Numbered from the stretch's first letter, positions 38,940 through 48,149 are shown. The stretch: 64,000 nucleotides of DNA from JAJRVM01 sp963700515 (GCA_963700515.1 CAVOXY010000048.1:496001-560000); one strand, 5' to 3'. Notes: generated by a model from the sequence alone, not told the origin. Numbers and translations: made by a program.

Positions 38940-39736
38940 GGTAAATTCCTCACTTTTTCTTCGCACGGCGACCTGACTCGTATCGACGCCGCTCTAGTTT
39001 CCACCCAGAGGCAAGACGGTTGCCCGGGAATCACCACGACGGATACCTCGTCCCTCGGAGGGATTCTCTTGCCACGAACCAGCGTGAGTTCCTGTGGCCT
39101 CCTGCAGCTGCTCGCCCTGACATCATCCGCGCCCATCGCCAGCCTGCTCGCTGGCGAGTAGCGTCGAATGAGGACTGAAATCAAGGCGCAGGAACGTCTG
39201 GCAGACGTGTCGGTGCATTGCGCGAGCGGCGTGATGGCCAGAACTTGAATGATGTTTATCCCTGCTCCACGATGCAACTTCACACCACCGAACATAAGCA
39301 ACTCGCAGGTCGGTTTCAAGTCAATTCAGGGGCAAGATAACCGAGAGGGACGGTCTTCCGCCACCACCACTGCCTGGCCCGCTGTCTCGTGGGAGAAAAT
39401 CTCGCAACGGCGAGACGAATCTTGCCGATCGCCCAAAGGCCCGCAAATGCTCCGCACGTCGCCAACTACCACCTAAGAGCGGTGTCGGCGTTTTCCCTGC
39501 CCACGCCTCTCGACACCACCACCCGTGCACTATAGCACGCTAACCGTGCTAAATTGCACAGCCGAGATTCACCTTCCACGCGCCAGAGGGCACGATTCTA
39601 CTTGCTTCAAGGACTCGCCGAGGGTATCTTTCGCTCGACTCACAGCAAGTTCGCATCCGCGCACATCGCCAGGCAAGCGGGAACACTGGCGAAAGGAGAC
39701 GGCGAAAGGAGATACAGTCCACTGGCGGAGAATCAC
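38940..39736. other. Long intergenic region with a TAGCACG dyad
   Basis: Nearly 800 bp without a convincing gene. TAGCACG-CTAAC-CGTGCTA (39533-39551) is a perfect 7-bp dyad that could be an operator, about 190 bp upstream of the universal stress protein gene. It resembles, but is not, the CIRCE element (TTAGCACTC with nine-base spacer). Confidence 0.5.
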
Positions 39737-40189
39737 ATGAAGATGCAGTCCATTGTCGTGGCAACCGACTTTTCGGAAACTTCTCAGGCCGCGCTCGAGC
39801 TGGGTACGACCCTGGCCCTCGATATGGGTGCCCGCCTGCTCATCGTCCACGTCGAATCACCCGAAGTTATGTACGGTGGCGAGGAGCTCGATCTGCTCAT
39901 GCAACCGGTCGAAAGCCCGGTGGCGATGCGTCTTTTGGAGCAGGTATTTCCGACCGATCCGAACGTACCCTGCGAACATCATCTGTTAACAGGATCAGCG
40001 TCAGATGAAATTGTGCGTTTCGCCGCAGAACATCACGCCGATTTGATTGTGGTCGGTACACACGGCCGCTCGGGACCCTTGCGACTGCTGCTCGGGAGCG
40101 TTGCCCAGTCCGTCGTGCGTCACGCACCGTGCCCCGTACTGACGGTCAAATCGAGCTATTTGAGTAAGCCGGCCAAAGAAGAACAGTGA
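39737..40189 (+). CDS. Universal stress protein (UspA family)
   Basis: 150 residues from ATG 39737, the first Met that fits the fold (MKMQSIVVATDFSETSQAAL), with GGCGGAG just upstream. ATP-binding type UspA: Asp of VVATDFS and the loop VVGTHGRSGPLRLLLGSVAQ with RHAPCPVLTV. Such proteins bind ATP and raise stress resistance. Context of CBS, hemerythrin-like and BON genes suits a general stress group. Confidence 0.92.
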   Translation: MKMQSIVVATDFSETSQAALELGTTLALDMGARLLIVHVESPEVMYGGEELDLLMQPVESPVAMRLLEQVFPTDPNVPCEHHLLTGSASDEIVRFAAEHHADLIVVGTHGRSGPLRLLLGSVAQSVVRHAPCPVLTVKSSYLSKPAKEEQ

Positions 40190-40293
40190 AGCCGGCACCG
40201 ATTCTCAGCATCTGGACGAGAGGATTGCCAGCGGCGCATCGGACCCAGGCCGCCAAGTCCCAATCACTTCACCAACCTCCGTAGCATGTTGCT

Positions 40294-40581
40294 TCAACGA
40301 TCAAGATGCTTCTTGTCGAACCCCACCACACGCAGTTGGTTGTAGACACGACGGACTTGCGGCAATCTTCCGACGATCGTCTGGGCAATCTGCTTCAGGT
40401 AGTAGGACACGACCACACCGCTGAGCGTGACGCTGCCATCAACAAACTGGCACCGCACTCGCCGCAGACCGCAGTGGGAACTGCCATGCAATGCGCGTTC
40501 GACTTCCAAGCTCATCGAATCGATCGGCAGGACCTCGCTGTGCCGCGGAGTGGCTGAAGAGGCCTTTGTGGGAGTTGTCAT
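40294..40581 (-). CDS. BON-domain protein
   Basis: 95 residues. After a polar N-terminus (about 25 residues) the BON fold is clear: SLEVERALHGSSHCGLRRVR, CQFVDGSVTLSGVVVSYYLK, then QTIVGRLPQVRRVYNQLRVV. No signal peptide, unlike the OsmY group, so probably cytoplasmic. BON domains bind membranes or oligosaccharides; the role here is unknown. Converges with the UspA gene. Confidence 0.85.
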   Translation of the reverse strand: MTTPTKASSATPRHSEVLPIDSMSLEVERALHGSSHCGLRRVRCQFVDGSVTLSGVVVSYYLKQIAQTIVGRLPQVRRVYNQLRVVGFDKKHLDR

Positions 40582-40938
40582 CGTCCTGCGTCTCCTTCCT
40601 AGACTACCAATGCCACTCGACTCCTAAGAGCCTGCTGAGCGGCCTGCTCCTGTAATCAGTGCCGGATCAGTCTGTGCAAGCTGTGCAAGACACACCAAAA
40701 CTCGCCAGATTTGCAGCAATCCGGACTGCCGAGAGACGGCAACAACGGCCCCTGCGCGGATAGAACTCGCATTCAAGCACAATCTGCAGGAACCCATCTG
40801 CCCCGTTTCCACGTTCCACAAAGGAACTCAACTTCGTCTTAAGATACCCGTCTTTGTGCAGGTGTCAACTTGATTCGGCGAGAAGCATCTGGAAACAGAT
40901 ATCTTTACCGGGTGCTAACATGTGGAGTGAGCTAGCAG
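40582..40938. other. Intergenic region, nothing recognised
   Basis: 357 bp between two minus-strand genes; no gene, repeat or terminator recognised. Confidence 0.45.
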
Positions 40939-41520
40939 TTAGGATTTTCGAAATGCTTCTTCGGCAGTCACGATACTCCCAGCGATCTCAATCAGCTTGA
41001 CATTCTTTTCACTGGCCAATCGCTGCAGACGGCGAAAGGCTTCCGATTCGTCAAGCTCGGCGCGTTTCATCAAGATACCCTTAGCCCGCTCGATGATCTT
41101 TCGATCCTCCAGCGCCTGTCTCAAGCTGGCCGCCTCTTCATGCACGGCCTGAAACTGGCGGAAGCGCCGTACCGCGATGCTGATCGCCGGCTCAAGATCG
41201 GCTTGCTTGATCGGTTTCACCAAGTAAGCCAGTATGTGATTCGACTCCGCACGATCGATCAGAGGAGTATCGTGATGCGCCGACACCAGGATCACCGGCA
41301 CGGCACGATCATGAAATATCGCTTCAGCCGCTTCGATTCCATCCATATCCGGCATCTTGATATCGGTGATCACGAGATCCGGATGCAGCTCGCGACAATG
41401 CTCGACCAACTGCCTTCCGTTCTCTGCCACGGACACAACTTCATGCCCCAGCCGCGGGAGGATCTTTTCAAAATACTCCTGCATATCGGGCTCATCATCG
41501 GCAACGGCAATCCGCAGCAC
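40939..41520 (-). CDS. ANTAR-domain response regulator (AmiR/NasT type)
   Basis: 193 residues. Receiver: LRIAVADDEPDMQEYFEKIL, acceptor Asp in LVITDIKMPDMDG, VILVSAHHD, and Lys in AYLVKPIKQADL. A short coiled coil joins to the ANTAR domain (about 139-190): LEDRKIIERAKGILMKRAEL, DESEAFRRLQRLA. ANTAR proteins bind paired RNA hairpins in leader transcripts and prevent termination. No partner kinase or hairpin-pair leader was recognised nearby. Confidence 0.92.
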   Translation of the reverse strand: MLRIAVADDEPDMQEYFEKILPRLGHEVVSVAENGRQLVEHCRELHPDLVITDIKMPDMDGIEAAEAIFHDRAVPVILVSAHHDTPLIDRAESNHILAYLVKPIKQADLEPAISIAVRRFRQFQAVHEEAASLRQALEDRKIIERAKGILMKRAELDESEAFRRLQRLASEKNVKLIEIAGSIVTAEEAFRKS

Positions 41521-42385
41521 AGTATCTATTCCTCAATGGGTGGCAGGATTCACAACTTCAGCTAACACGTTTCAGGCGACAACGTTTCAGACGGCGACAA
41601 CGTATCGGGCGACAACCGTGTCCCGGGCACCCACAAAAACTACGGCACCGATCGACGTTTCGCCTGATGAACCGCCCGGCGCAGCGTAGCGGACGGGTCC
41701 CCCGGTAGCCGTGACCAGTGTGACGACCGCCGATCGTCTCGAACCGGCCCCCGGTCGCCCTCACGCTATCTACAAGCCCCACCAGATGCAATTGGCGTGC
41801 CGATCTGGCCTCACCCCCACCGGCGGCACGGCCCTGGTCATGGGCAGTGTCTCAGAGACCGTGGTACCGGGTCAATGGCACCCGTTCCATGACCCCCTAG
41901 CGTCTCGTATCACCGGAGTGTGGCCGGACAGTGTGCCGCTGGCCACACGACAGACCATTTCCGCACCCGGAAAAAAAACGTTCGCCGAACGCAAACGGCG
42001 ATTGACAGAACGCGACCCAGCCCGTAGATTTGAAGTAATGAAATTGGTCGTTCACGGTGGACGTACAAGTTTCAGGCCACGACGGCCCCAGTCATGCAGC
42101 GATATCTGTGCGACGTGGGGTTTATTTTTTTGCGCTAGCGCAAGTAGGTTTTCGCGTTCTGACATCGAAGTGGCTCGTACTCACCGTTCCGGTAACTTGA
42201 CCAAACGGTGCCTGATAGACACAACAAAAACGATCTACTGGGTGACCGGTTTCTCTTTGCTCCAGCCTAGCCAGGAGCCCGACTCCGACCTGCAAACCGG
42301 TACCCATTCGTGCCTCGGCGATTCGCACCATCGCCGAGGCCATTTTTTTTCTCTGTGAAGCAGCGAATAGACTGGGGGCTGAATT
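41521..42385. other. Long intergenic region ending in an orphan terminator
   Basis: About 865 bp upstream of the ANTAR gene. Contents seen: a minor repeat of GGCGACAAC (three times between 41576 and 41618), a perfect 14-bp palindrome TTGCGCTAGCGCAA (42130-42143), and a strong plus-strand terminator (42312-42350) with no plus-strand gene before it. A small RNA is possible. The long open frame reading through here continues across the terminator and has no family resemblance. Confidence 0.55.
42312..42350 (+). terminator. Strong rho-independent terminator without an upstream gene
   Basis: GCCTCGGCGA (42312-42321), nine-base loop, TCGCCGAGGC (42331-42340): a perfect 10-bp stem followed by CATTTTTTTT. 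It is oriented for plus-strand transcripts, but no plus-strand gene ends before it within this spacer. Confidence 0.85.
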
Positions 42386-42607
42386 TCACGGGACGTGTTT
42401 CGGCCGGTCGATAAGGCTGTCGATGGCCAGAGGTGTCGCCACGGAATCGCCAAGACTGGAGCAGGCAGGTGGCCACAGCCCGTGCTGCCTCAATCGCTCA
42501 CCGCGAGCTTCGCGAGCAAGCACGCTCATCAAAGCAGTGGCCAGAGTCACCAGTATCAGCCACCAGTACAGTTCGCCGTGCGCATGCAGCTTGCGCGTCG
42601 ACAACAT
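42386..42607 (-). CDS. Small single-span membrane protein, unknown function
   Basis: 73 residues. ATG 42607 has GGGAGG six bases upstream, one of the best ribosome sites in the window. Short polar N-terminus (MLSTRKLHAHGELY), one membrane helix (WWLILVTLATALMSVLA), then a basic and mixed tail. No family recognised. The ribosome site and membrane helix support a real gene. Confidence 0.55.
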   Translation of the reverse strand: MLSTRKLHAHGELYWWLILVTLATALMSVLAREARGERLRQHGLWPPACSSLGDSVATPLAIDSLIDRPKHVP

Positions 42608-42829
42608 GACACGCCTCCCGAACCCTCGCGTGCGGTTCTCACCCTAAAGTCGTTCCCGTCTTGCCTCCCGTCCCACGACTGCGCAATTATACCGTTCGCT
42701 TGCTGCAACAGGCCACACGATTTATGGTGTGAATGAGCGCGAAAGAGGTTGATGTTTGTTTTTTTGCCCGTATTGCCTCCCTCGGGCGGCAACGATTCCA
42801 CCCAACGATGTGGGGCAAAGGCGGTGAAC

Positions 42830-43204
42830 ATGCACTCGCAAGAACCCTTATTCGCGATCGAGCAAGACGGGCAGACACTGATCTTGTCGCCGATCGCTAG
42901 TTTGAACGAATTGGAGCTGAGCGCCCTTGATGACGCGATACGCGACGTGCTGCAGCACCTGGAATCGAGGGAATTCCGCAACCTTCTGCTCGATTTCGCT
43001 GGGACAGACTATTACGGATCAACGGCCTTGGGATTCTTCATCAAGCTCTGGAAACGCGTCTGCAGCATCGACGGGAAGATGGTATTCTGTAACGTGTCAC
43101 CCCATGAACGCGAAGTGCTGGAACTAACTCACCTCAGCAGCCTTTGGAAGATCTGCGGCACGCGCGACGATGCTCTCAAGCTACTCCGAGCGGGAGATGC
43201 CTAA
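42830..43204 (+). CDS. STAS-domain protein (anti-sigma factor antagonist-like)
   Basis: 124 residues from ATG 42830 (MHSQEPLFAIEQDG). STAS fold: LILSPIASLNELELSALDDA, LLLDFAGTDYYGSTALGFFI where the conserved phosphorylatable Ser/Thr region is GSTAL, and GKMVFCNVSPHEREVLELT, ICGTRDDALKLLR. STAS proteins bind anti-sigma factors or their kinases. No kinase or sigma factor is adjacent; the next gene, overlapping by one base (TAATG), is a small membrane protein. Confidence 0.85.
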   Translation: MHSQEPLFAIEQDGQTLILSPIASLNELELSALDDAIRDVLQHLESREFRNLLLDFAGTDYYGSTALGFFIKLWKRVCSIDGKMVFCNVSPHEREVLELTHLSSLWKICGTRDDALKLLRAGDA

Positions 43205-43686
43205 TGGCCTACGATCATACACAGCGGGGTCTCTGGCACTGGCTGCTGCTGGCCATTGGCTCGGGCTGTTTCCTAGCTTCGTGGTCGCTGCGGCACGAGC
43301 CGCTAGGACATTATGTCTGCTTGGGTGTCGCGCTGCTCATGATCGTCATCGGCCTCAGCTTCATGCAGTTGACGGTACGCGATGAACAGGATGCGTTGGC
43401 GGTCCGGTTTGGCCCACTACCGCTCTTCTTCACACGTATCCCTTACGACAAGATTCGGTCGGTCGAACCTGGCCAGACGACGCTGCTTGACGGCTGGGGC
43501 ATCCATTACCTCCCAGGTCGTGGCACGACGTTCAATATTTGGGGTTTCCACTGTGTGCGGATCGAGCTGGAGAGTCGCACGCTTCGCATTGGCACGGATG
43601 ATGTCGAGAACTTGACCCAATTCTTGCACCAGCGAATGTGCTCGACCGCTGACGGTGGCAGGGGCGACCGTGACGGGAGCTTCTGA
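43204..43686 (+). CDS. Two-helix membrane protein with bacterial PH-like domain
   Basis: 160 residues; ATG overlaps the STAS stop. Two membrane helices (WHWLLLAIGSGCFLASWSL; YVCLGVALLMIVIGLSFMQL) precede a compact beta-rich domain: DALAVRFGPLPLFFTRIPYD, KIRSVEPGQTTLLDGWGIHY, then FNIWGFHCVRIELESRTLRI and a final helix VENLTQFLHQRM. This order resembles bacterial PH-domain (YdbS/DUF-type) membrane proteins. Coupling with STAS suggests a functional pair, nature unknown. Confidence 0.75.
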   Translation: MAYDHTQRGLWHWLLLAIGSGCFLASWSLRHEPLGHYVCLGVALLMIVIGLSFMQLTVRDEQDALAVRFGPLPLFFTRIPYDKIRSVEPGQTTLLDGWGIHYLPGRGTTFNIWGFHCVRIELESRTLRIGTDDVENLTQFLHQRMCSTADGGRGDRDGSF

Positions 43687-43770
43687 GTACGGCACGACGC
43701 AAACCAGGGGCACGATTTGCACTCAATAACCGTTCACGGAACTCCGACCGTGCCAGGCTCGGTGACTGTG

Positions 43771-43810
43771 TACTCTTACTCTTACTCTTACTCTTACTCT
43801 TACTCTTACT
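43771..43810. repeat. CTTACT hexamer array, locus 2
   Basis: Partial TACT then six perfect CTTACT units (43775-43810). It lies between the 3' ends of two convergent genes. Confidence 0.95.
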
Positions 43811-43942
43811 GCATTGTCTTGCCCCGCTGGATTCTCCCGGTTGGGAAAGGGCTCGTCGGAGCGTCTCTGGGGACCACCGCCAGTCGCTCCGCGGGTATTC
43901 GACGGACGAACAGCCGGATGGGCTGGCGGTCCCAAGCCTATC

Positions 43943-45157
43943 TCATTCGTGGCGAAGCGCGTCAATCGGGTTGAGCAAGGCGGCCTTCATCGCGGGTACG
44001 ATCCCAAACACGACCCCCGTTCCGGCGGAGATACCGAACCCCAGCAAGACCGCCCAGAAGGGCACCACCACGTCCACCATTTGCGGGTGCAGGCTGGCCA
44101 GCGAGCTGAGCGAATAGCCCAACGCGATCCCGAGGCCGCCGCCGATCAGGCTCAGGGTCATTGCTTCGGTCAGGAACTGCATGAGGATATCGCGGCGGCG
44201 GGCCCCCACGGCTTTGCGCAATCCAATCTCTCGTGTCCGTTCGGTCACGCTCACCAGCATCACGTTCATGATGCCGATCCCACCCACGAGCAGGGAGATG
44301 CCGACGATGCCTGCCAGCACGGAGACCGCGATAGTTCCCACTTGATTGAAGGCCGCCAGAATTTCACCCTGGGTCTGCACCATGAAGTCGTTTGGTTGAA
44401 ACGCTTCCAGGCCGTGCCGACGACGCAGCAAGTTGGCAATCTGGGCCTTGGCTTCGGGGACCGCTTCCGCCGTGTTCGCCTGCGCGGCGATCACCATGCT
44501 GCGCCGGAAGAAGGGGTACATTTTCAGCGCGGTCGTGTACGGAATCAGCACGACATCGTCGAGACTCTGCCCGAAAAAACTGCCTTTACTGGCCAGGACG
44601 CCGATGACGAGGAAGCGGCGTCCGTCGAGCAAGAGGCTGGTTCCCACCATCCCTTCGTCCAGGTCGAATTTCCGGAGAATCTCCCGCCCCACGACACAAA
44701 CCTGTTGCGCCCGTTCGACGTCGACGGCCGCAAAGGGACGGCCAACATCCACGGGGAAGTTCCGCACCGTGTGATACGCGGGAGCCACACCTTCGATATT
44801 GGCTGTAATTTCGTCGCGTCCCACGCGCAACTTGATGCCCTGGCGCGGGATCAGCGGCGAGACGCGCCGCAGTGCCGAACACTGCGACTCAATGGCCCGA
44901 AAGTCATCTTCGTCCAATTCTACTCGCCCGAGAGCCTTGCCGGCCTCTCCCGGCGGCCGCTGCGGCGCTACAAACACAGCATTCGTGCCCAACCCTTCCA
45001 GGAACGTCGATACGTAACGCGTGAATCCCTGCACCACACTGACGACCGTGATCGTCGCGGTCACGGCGATGACAATCGCTAGAATGGTAAGTATCGAGCG
45101 CATTTTGTGCGTGACGAGCTGCTCCAAGGCATTCATCGCGTTGGCAAACAACAACAT
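43943..45157 (-). CDS. MacB-type ABC transporter permease
   Basis: 404 residues. N-terminal helix (RSILTILAIVIAVTATITVV) after ALEQLVTHKM, a large periplasmic MacB-PCD-like domain, then three C-terminal helices in the FtsX domain: VSVLAGIVGISLLVGGIGIM NVMLVSVTERTREIGLRKAVG, LIGGGLGIALGYSLSSL, and FGISAGTGVVFGIVPAMKAA. The REIGLRKAVGARRRDI motif contacts the ATPase. With the ATPase and adaptor encoded upstream on the same strand it forms a tripartite MacAB-type export machine. A TolC-type channel is encoded at 49.7 kb. Confidence 0.93.
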   Translation of the reverse strand: MLLFANAMNALEQLVTHKMRSILTILAIVIAVTATITVVSVVQGFTRYVSTFLEGLGTNAVFVAPQRPPGEAGKALGRVELDEDDFRAIESQCSALRRVSPLIPRQGIKLRVGRDEITANIEGVAPAYHTVRNFPVDVGRPFAAVDVERAQQVCVVGREILRKFDLDEGMVGTSLLLDGRRFLVIGVLASKGSFFGQSLDDVVLIPYTTALKMYPFFRRSMVIAAQANTAEAVPEAKAQIANLLRRRHGLEAFQPNDFMVQTQGEILAAFNQVGTIAVSVLAGIVGISLLVGGIGIMNVMLVSVTERTREIGLRKAVGARRRDILMQFLTEAMTLSLIGGGLGIALGYSLSSLASLHPQMVDVVVPFWAVLLGFGISAGTGVVFGIVPAMKAALLNPIDALRHE

Positions 45158-45174
45158 ACTTGCAGCTCCCCTGG

Positions 45175-45960
45175 TCAGCCTTTTGTCTGCTCGCCATCAG
45201 CTTCCGCACGATGCTCCACCGCGGCAGGTCGTCCGTTGCCATGCGCGACAGGCGTTCGAAGAGGCGTCTGCTGCGCGATCTGCTCGTCCGCCTCCACCTG
45301 GCCGTCCTTGAGTCGCACAATTCGGCGGCAACGCCGTGCGATGTCCGGTTCGTGCGTCACGATGACGATCGTCTGCCCTTCCCGATGAAGAACATCGAAC
45401 AAGTCGAGGATTTCTTCGCTCGTGCGGCTGTCCAGGTTCCCCGTCGGTTCATCGGCCAACAGAATGGCCGGCCGCTGCACCAGGGCCCGCGCTATGGCCA
45501 CTCGCTGTCGCTGGCCGCCCGACATCTGGTTCGGGCGGTGCTTCATGCGATCCTCCAATCCGACGCGCCGCAACGCCTCAACCGCCATGGCTCGACGCGG
45601 TGACGCTCCCGAGTAGATCAGGGGGAGTTCTACATTGCGAATGGCCGATTGCCGCGGCAACAGCTCAAACGTCTGAAACACGAAGCCGATCCGGCGACCG
45701 CGCACGCGAGCTAACGCAGACTGCGAAAGTTTGGCTACGTCGTGTCCGTCCAGCCAATATTGGCCCGCCGTGGGCACGTCCAGCAGGCCGAGGATATTCA
45801 AGATCGTGGACTTTCCCGAACCGGATGATCCCATGATGGCCAGCATTTCATTCTCGAAAATCTCCAGATCGATACCCCTCAGGGCCCGCACGATTTCGGC
45901 ACCCATCTGGTACTCTCTCGTGATCCCCCGCAATCGAATGAGCGGCTCAAGCGCTGTCAT
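45175..45960 (-). CDS. MacB/LolD-type ABC transporter ATP-binding protein
   Basis: 261 residues. Walker A MGSSGSGKSTILNILGLL, Q-loop FVFQTFELLPRQ, signature NQMSGGQRQRVAIARALVQ, Walker B ILLADEPTGNLDSRT, H-loop VIVTHEPD. It has an extended C-terminal tail of about 35 residues rich in Ala/Gln/Glu. ATG overlaps the adaptor stop (ATGA), and the permease follows after 17 bp. Confidence 0.95.
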   Translation of the reverse strand: MTALEPLIRLRGITREYQMGAEIVRALRGIDLEIFENEMLAIMGSSGSGKSTILNILGLLDVPTAGQYWLDGHDVAKLSQSALARVRGRRIGFVFQTFELLPRQSAIRNVELPLIYSGASPRRAMAVEALRRVGLEDRMKHRPNQMSGGQRQRVAIARALVQRPAILLADEPTGNLDSRTSEEILDLFDVLHREGQTIVIVTHEPDIARRCRRIVRLKDGQVEADEQIAQQTPLRTPVAHGNGRPAAVEHRAEADGEQTKG

Positions 45961-47321
45961 GCCCCTGCCTCCACCCGATCGATCGCGTCATCGGCTGCCG
46001 CGTCGGGCTGCTGCGCAGCGCCGGAGGCGGGTTTATTCCTCGGGTCCTGCTTCGGCTTTTCCAGATTAACAGGTTGGCCCTCCTCCATTTCGTCCAACGA
46101 TCGGAAGGGCCCCACGATCACCGTGTCACGAGGGTCAAGCCCATCGAGTATTTCGATGCGTTCCTGATCGCTAATGCCGGTCTGCACCGGTCGCGCGATG
46201 GCCACACCATCGTCCATGATGAAGACGACCTTGACATAGCGTACCGCCAGGTCTTTTCCCTTTTCAGCAGGCGTAGTCGGCTGATTCGCCAGCCAATCCC
46301 GGAACAACGGGGTATCGGGCAGGTCCCGGAAACGCCGGTGAACGACCGCTTGAACCGGGAGACTCAAGGCATCGGTCGCTCGTTTCACCTCGATTTCCAC
46401 CGTGGCGGTCATTTCGGGACGCACCGACTCGTGCTCGCCCTCAACATCAATCAACGTCTCAAAGGTGACCACTTCGCTTAACTTCTTGCCCTTGGGAGAA
46501 ATCAGGTCGACGACTCCCGGGATCGGATCCGCCTGGGCGGCTTGCAGGAAGATCCGTACCGGCTGGCCCGAGCGCACCAGTCCCACGTCCGTTTCGTCCA
46601 CATCCGCCCGGACACGCATCCTGGTCATATCCCCCACGGTCATCAGGACAGTCCCCGGAAGATTGGTCGTACCGGCAATGACAACTTCCCCAACTTCCAC
46701 ATCCAGCTCGGTCACGGTGCCATCCATCGGGGAACGGATTTCCGTCCGCTCCAAGTCCTGTTCGCTGTTGCGGCGCATGGCAAAACTCTCCGTCAGTTCA
46801 TGCTCGCTCATCGACAACACCGCTTCCATCTTCGCCAAGATTGTCTCTCCGTCACGGACCTCGTTGGGGGTCGAATATCCGCGTTCCTCCAGCTTTCGAT
46901 AACCGGCGGAATCAAGCTTCGCTTTGTGCAGATCGGCTTGAGCCAGTTCGATCGCTGCTTTGAGTCGCTCGATCCTCGCCTCGGTCGATGCCATACGAGC
47001 CTTGGCGTCCTCGTCTTCCAGCTTGACCAGTACGTCACCTGCCTTGACGGAGTCTCCCTTCTTCACGGGAACCGCCTCCACGCGTCCCATCATCTGCGAG
47101 GCAATGTCCGCCTCCTCAACCAACTCGATCGTACCGGGCGCCGTTACCGTTTGGACAATTAGAGACCGTTTCGGATGTTCAACCAGCACTTCCTTGGTCG
47201 GAAGATTCTTCTTGATGCGCCAGTCAACACCCAACTGGTCGGCGTCGCGGCGGAGATTGACCACCCCCAGGGCGGTGACCACGACTGCCAAAAGCGATAA
47301 AATGACCAGGATTCGTCGCAT
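45957..47321 (-). CDS. MacA-type periplasmic adaptor (HlyD family)
   Basis: 454 residues from ATG 47321 (MRRILVILSLLAVVVTALGV), which gives an N-terminal anchor; the frame extends 31 codons further but without a leader. First lipoyl half GRVEAVPVKKGDSVKAGDVL, helical hairpin about 130-210, second half LERTEIRSPMDGTVTELDVE, beta-barrel and a membrane-proximal domain, ending in a Pro/Gln/Ala-rich tail. Operon order membrane protein - MacA - ATPase - MacB. Confidence 0.92.
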   Translation of the reverse strand: MRRILVILSLLAVVVTALGVVNLRRDADQLGVDWRIKKNLPTKEVLVEHPKRSLIVQTVTAPGTIELVEEADIASQMMGRVEAVPVKKGDSVKAGDVLVKLEDEDAKARMASTEARIERLKAAIELAQADLHKAKLDSAGYRKLEERGYSTPNEVRDGETILAKMEAVLSMSEHELTESFAMRRNSEQDLERTEIRSPMDGTVTELDVEVGEVVIAGTTNLPGTVLMTVGDMTRMRVRADVDETDVGLVRSGQPVRIFLQAAQADPIPGVVDLISPKGKKLSEVVTFETLIDVEGEHESVRPEMTATVEIEVKRATDALSLPVQAVVHRRFRDLPDTPLFRDWLANQPTTPAEKGKDLAVRYVKVVFIMDDGVAIARPVQTGISDQERIEILDGLDPRDTVIVGPFRSLDEMEEGQPVNLEKPKQDPRNKPASGAAQQPDAAADDAIDRVEAGA

Positions 47322-47414
47322 AATTCTCTTTCGCTGCACGACAGAAATCGAATTGTTCTCTTGCGTGCGTCCGGGCACGAAGGACGGGTAAAAATCGTGG
47401 ACCTGGATGCTCAC

Positions 47415-48149
47415 TCATTGTGGAAAGAGCGTCATCCGCATGCTCAAGTTCACAACCAATGAGGTGCCGTAGCAAATGTATGCCTCCGTGGCCGCTAAGA
47501 CGAAACAAACGATGAATGCAACCAACAAGTTCGCCTGGCCACGGCGACGCGCTCCCCAGGCCAGGCCGAGCCAGCCGATGATCGCCAAGCAATCGACTTG
47601 CTGCAGGGCGGACCACTGGCGCGCTGTGAAGGACTCCTGCGGCAAAAACATCAACACCGACGTCTCGATGTGCGGACGATGCAATACCACCATCAGCACG
47701 ACCTCCACAGCCAACCCTAACACCCACACACCCTGCCAGGCAACGCACTCCGCGACCGTGGCCGGAAAACGCACCCCGCGGCCACTCAGCGCCGCCACGG
47801 CACTAAAGGTGATCGCCACCACAAACACCCTTAATACCAGTGCCAGGGGAGCGACCAGAAAATCGCGAAGCGCCGTAATCACCGTCCAGAACGTTAATGT
47901 GTCCCGCTGGGTCTGGATCGCCTTGCGCACCACGTCTTCGCTCTCTTCATGCAACTCCCGCCGCTCCACCTGTGCCGCACCATTCTCGACGGCCTGCGCA
48001 AGATCGTAGTCCACCACCCCCGTCGTCCAGGCAGCACCGTTGAGCACCGCCACCAGCGCCATCCAGACCACCATCAGCCACCCCCACGCAGGGGCATCTC
48101 CGCCCACTTCGTTGGGTTGCGTTCCCGATGTTGGTTGCTGCCTCGACAT
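47415..48149 (-). CDS. Five-helix membrane protein at the head of the MacAB operon
   Basis: 244 residues. Polar N-terminus, then about five membrane segments (WGWLMVVWMALVAVLNGAAW; FLVAPLALVLRVFVVAITFS; VAWQGVWVLGLAVEVVLMVV; CLAIIGWLGLAWGA; LLVAFIVCFVLAATEAYICY) with a charged loop (VERRELHEESEDVVRKAIQT) between the first two. The pattern is reminiscent of Yip1-type proteins, which often precede MacA/MacB in planctomycetes, but no sure family is claimed. Its stop is 93 bp before the MacA start. Confidence 0.75.
   Translation of the reverse strand: MSRQQPTSGTQPNEVGGDAPAWGWLMVVWMALVAVLNGAAWTTGVVDYDLAQAVENGAAQVERRELHEESEDVVRKAIQTQRDTLTFWTVITALRDFLVAPLALVLRVFVVAITFSAVAALSGRGVRFPATVAECVAWQGVWVLGLAVEVVLMVVLHRPHIETSVLMFLPQESFTARQWSALQQVDCLAIIGWLGLAWGARRRGQANLLVAFIVCFVLAATEAYICYGTSLVVNLSMRMTLFPQ

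Noticed and set aside
39533..39551. CIRCE heat-shock element
   Set aside because: The consensus needs TTAGCACTC with a nine-base spacer; here the arms are TAGCACG with five bases.
41711..42358. 215-codon plus-strand frame
   Set aside because: Runs through the strong terminator at 42312-42350, has no ribosome site and no protein-like pattern.
43814..45082. 422-codon plus-strand frame across the MacB permease
   Set aside because: His/Arg/Gln-rich shadow of a well recognised minus-strand permease.
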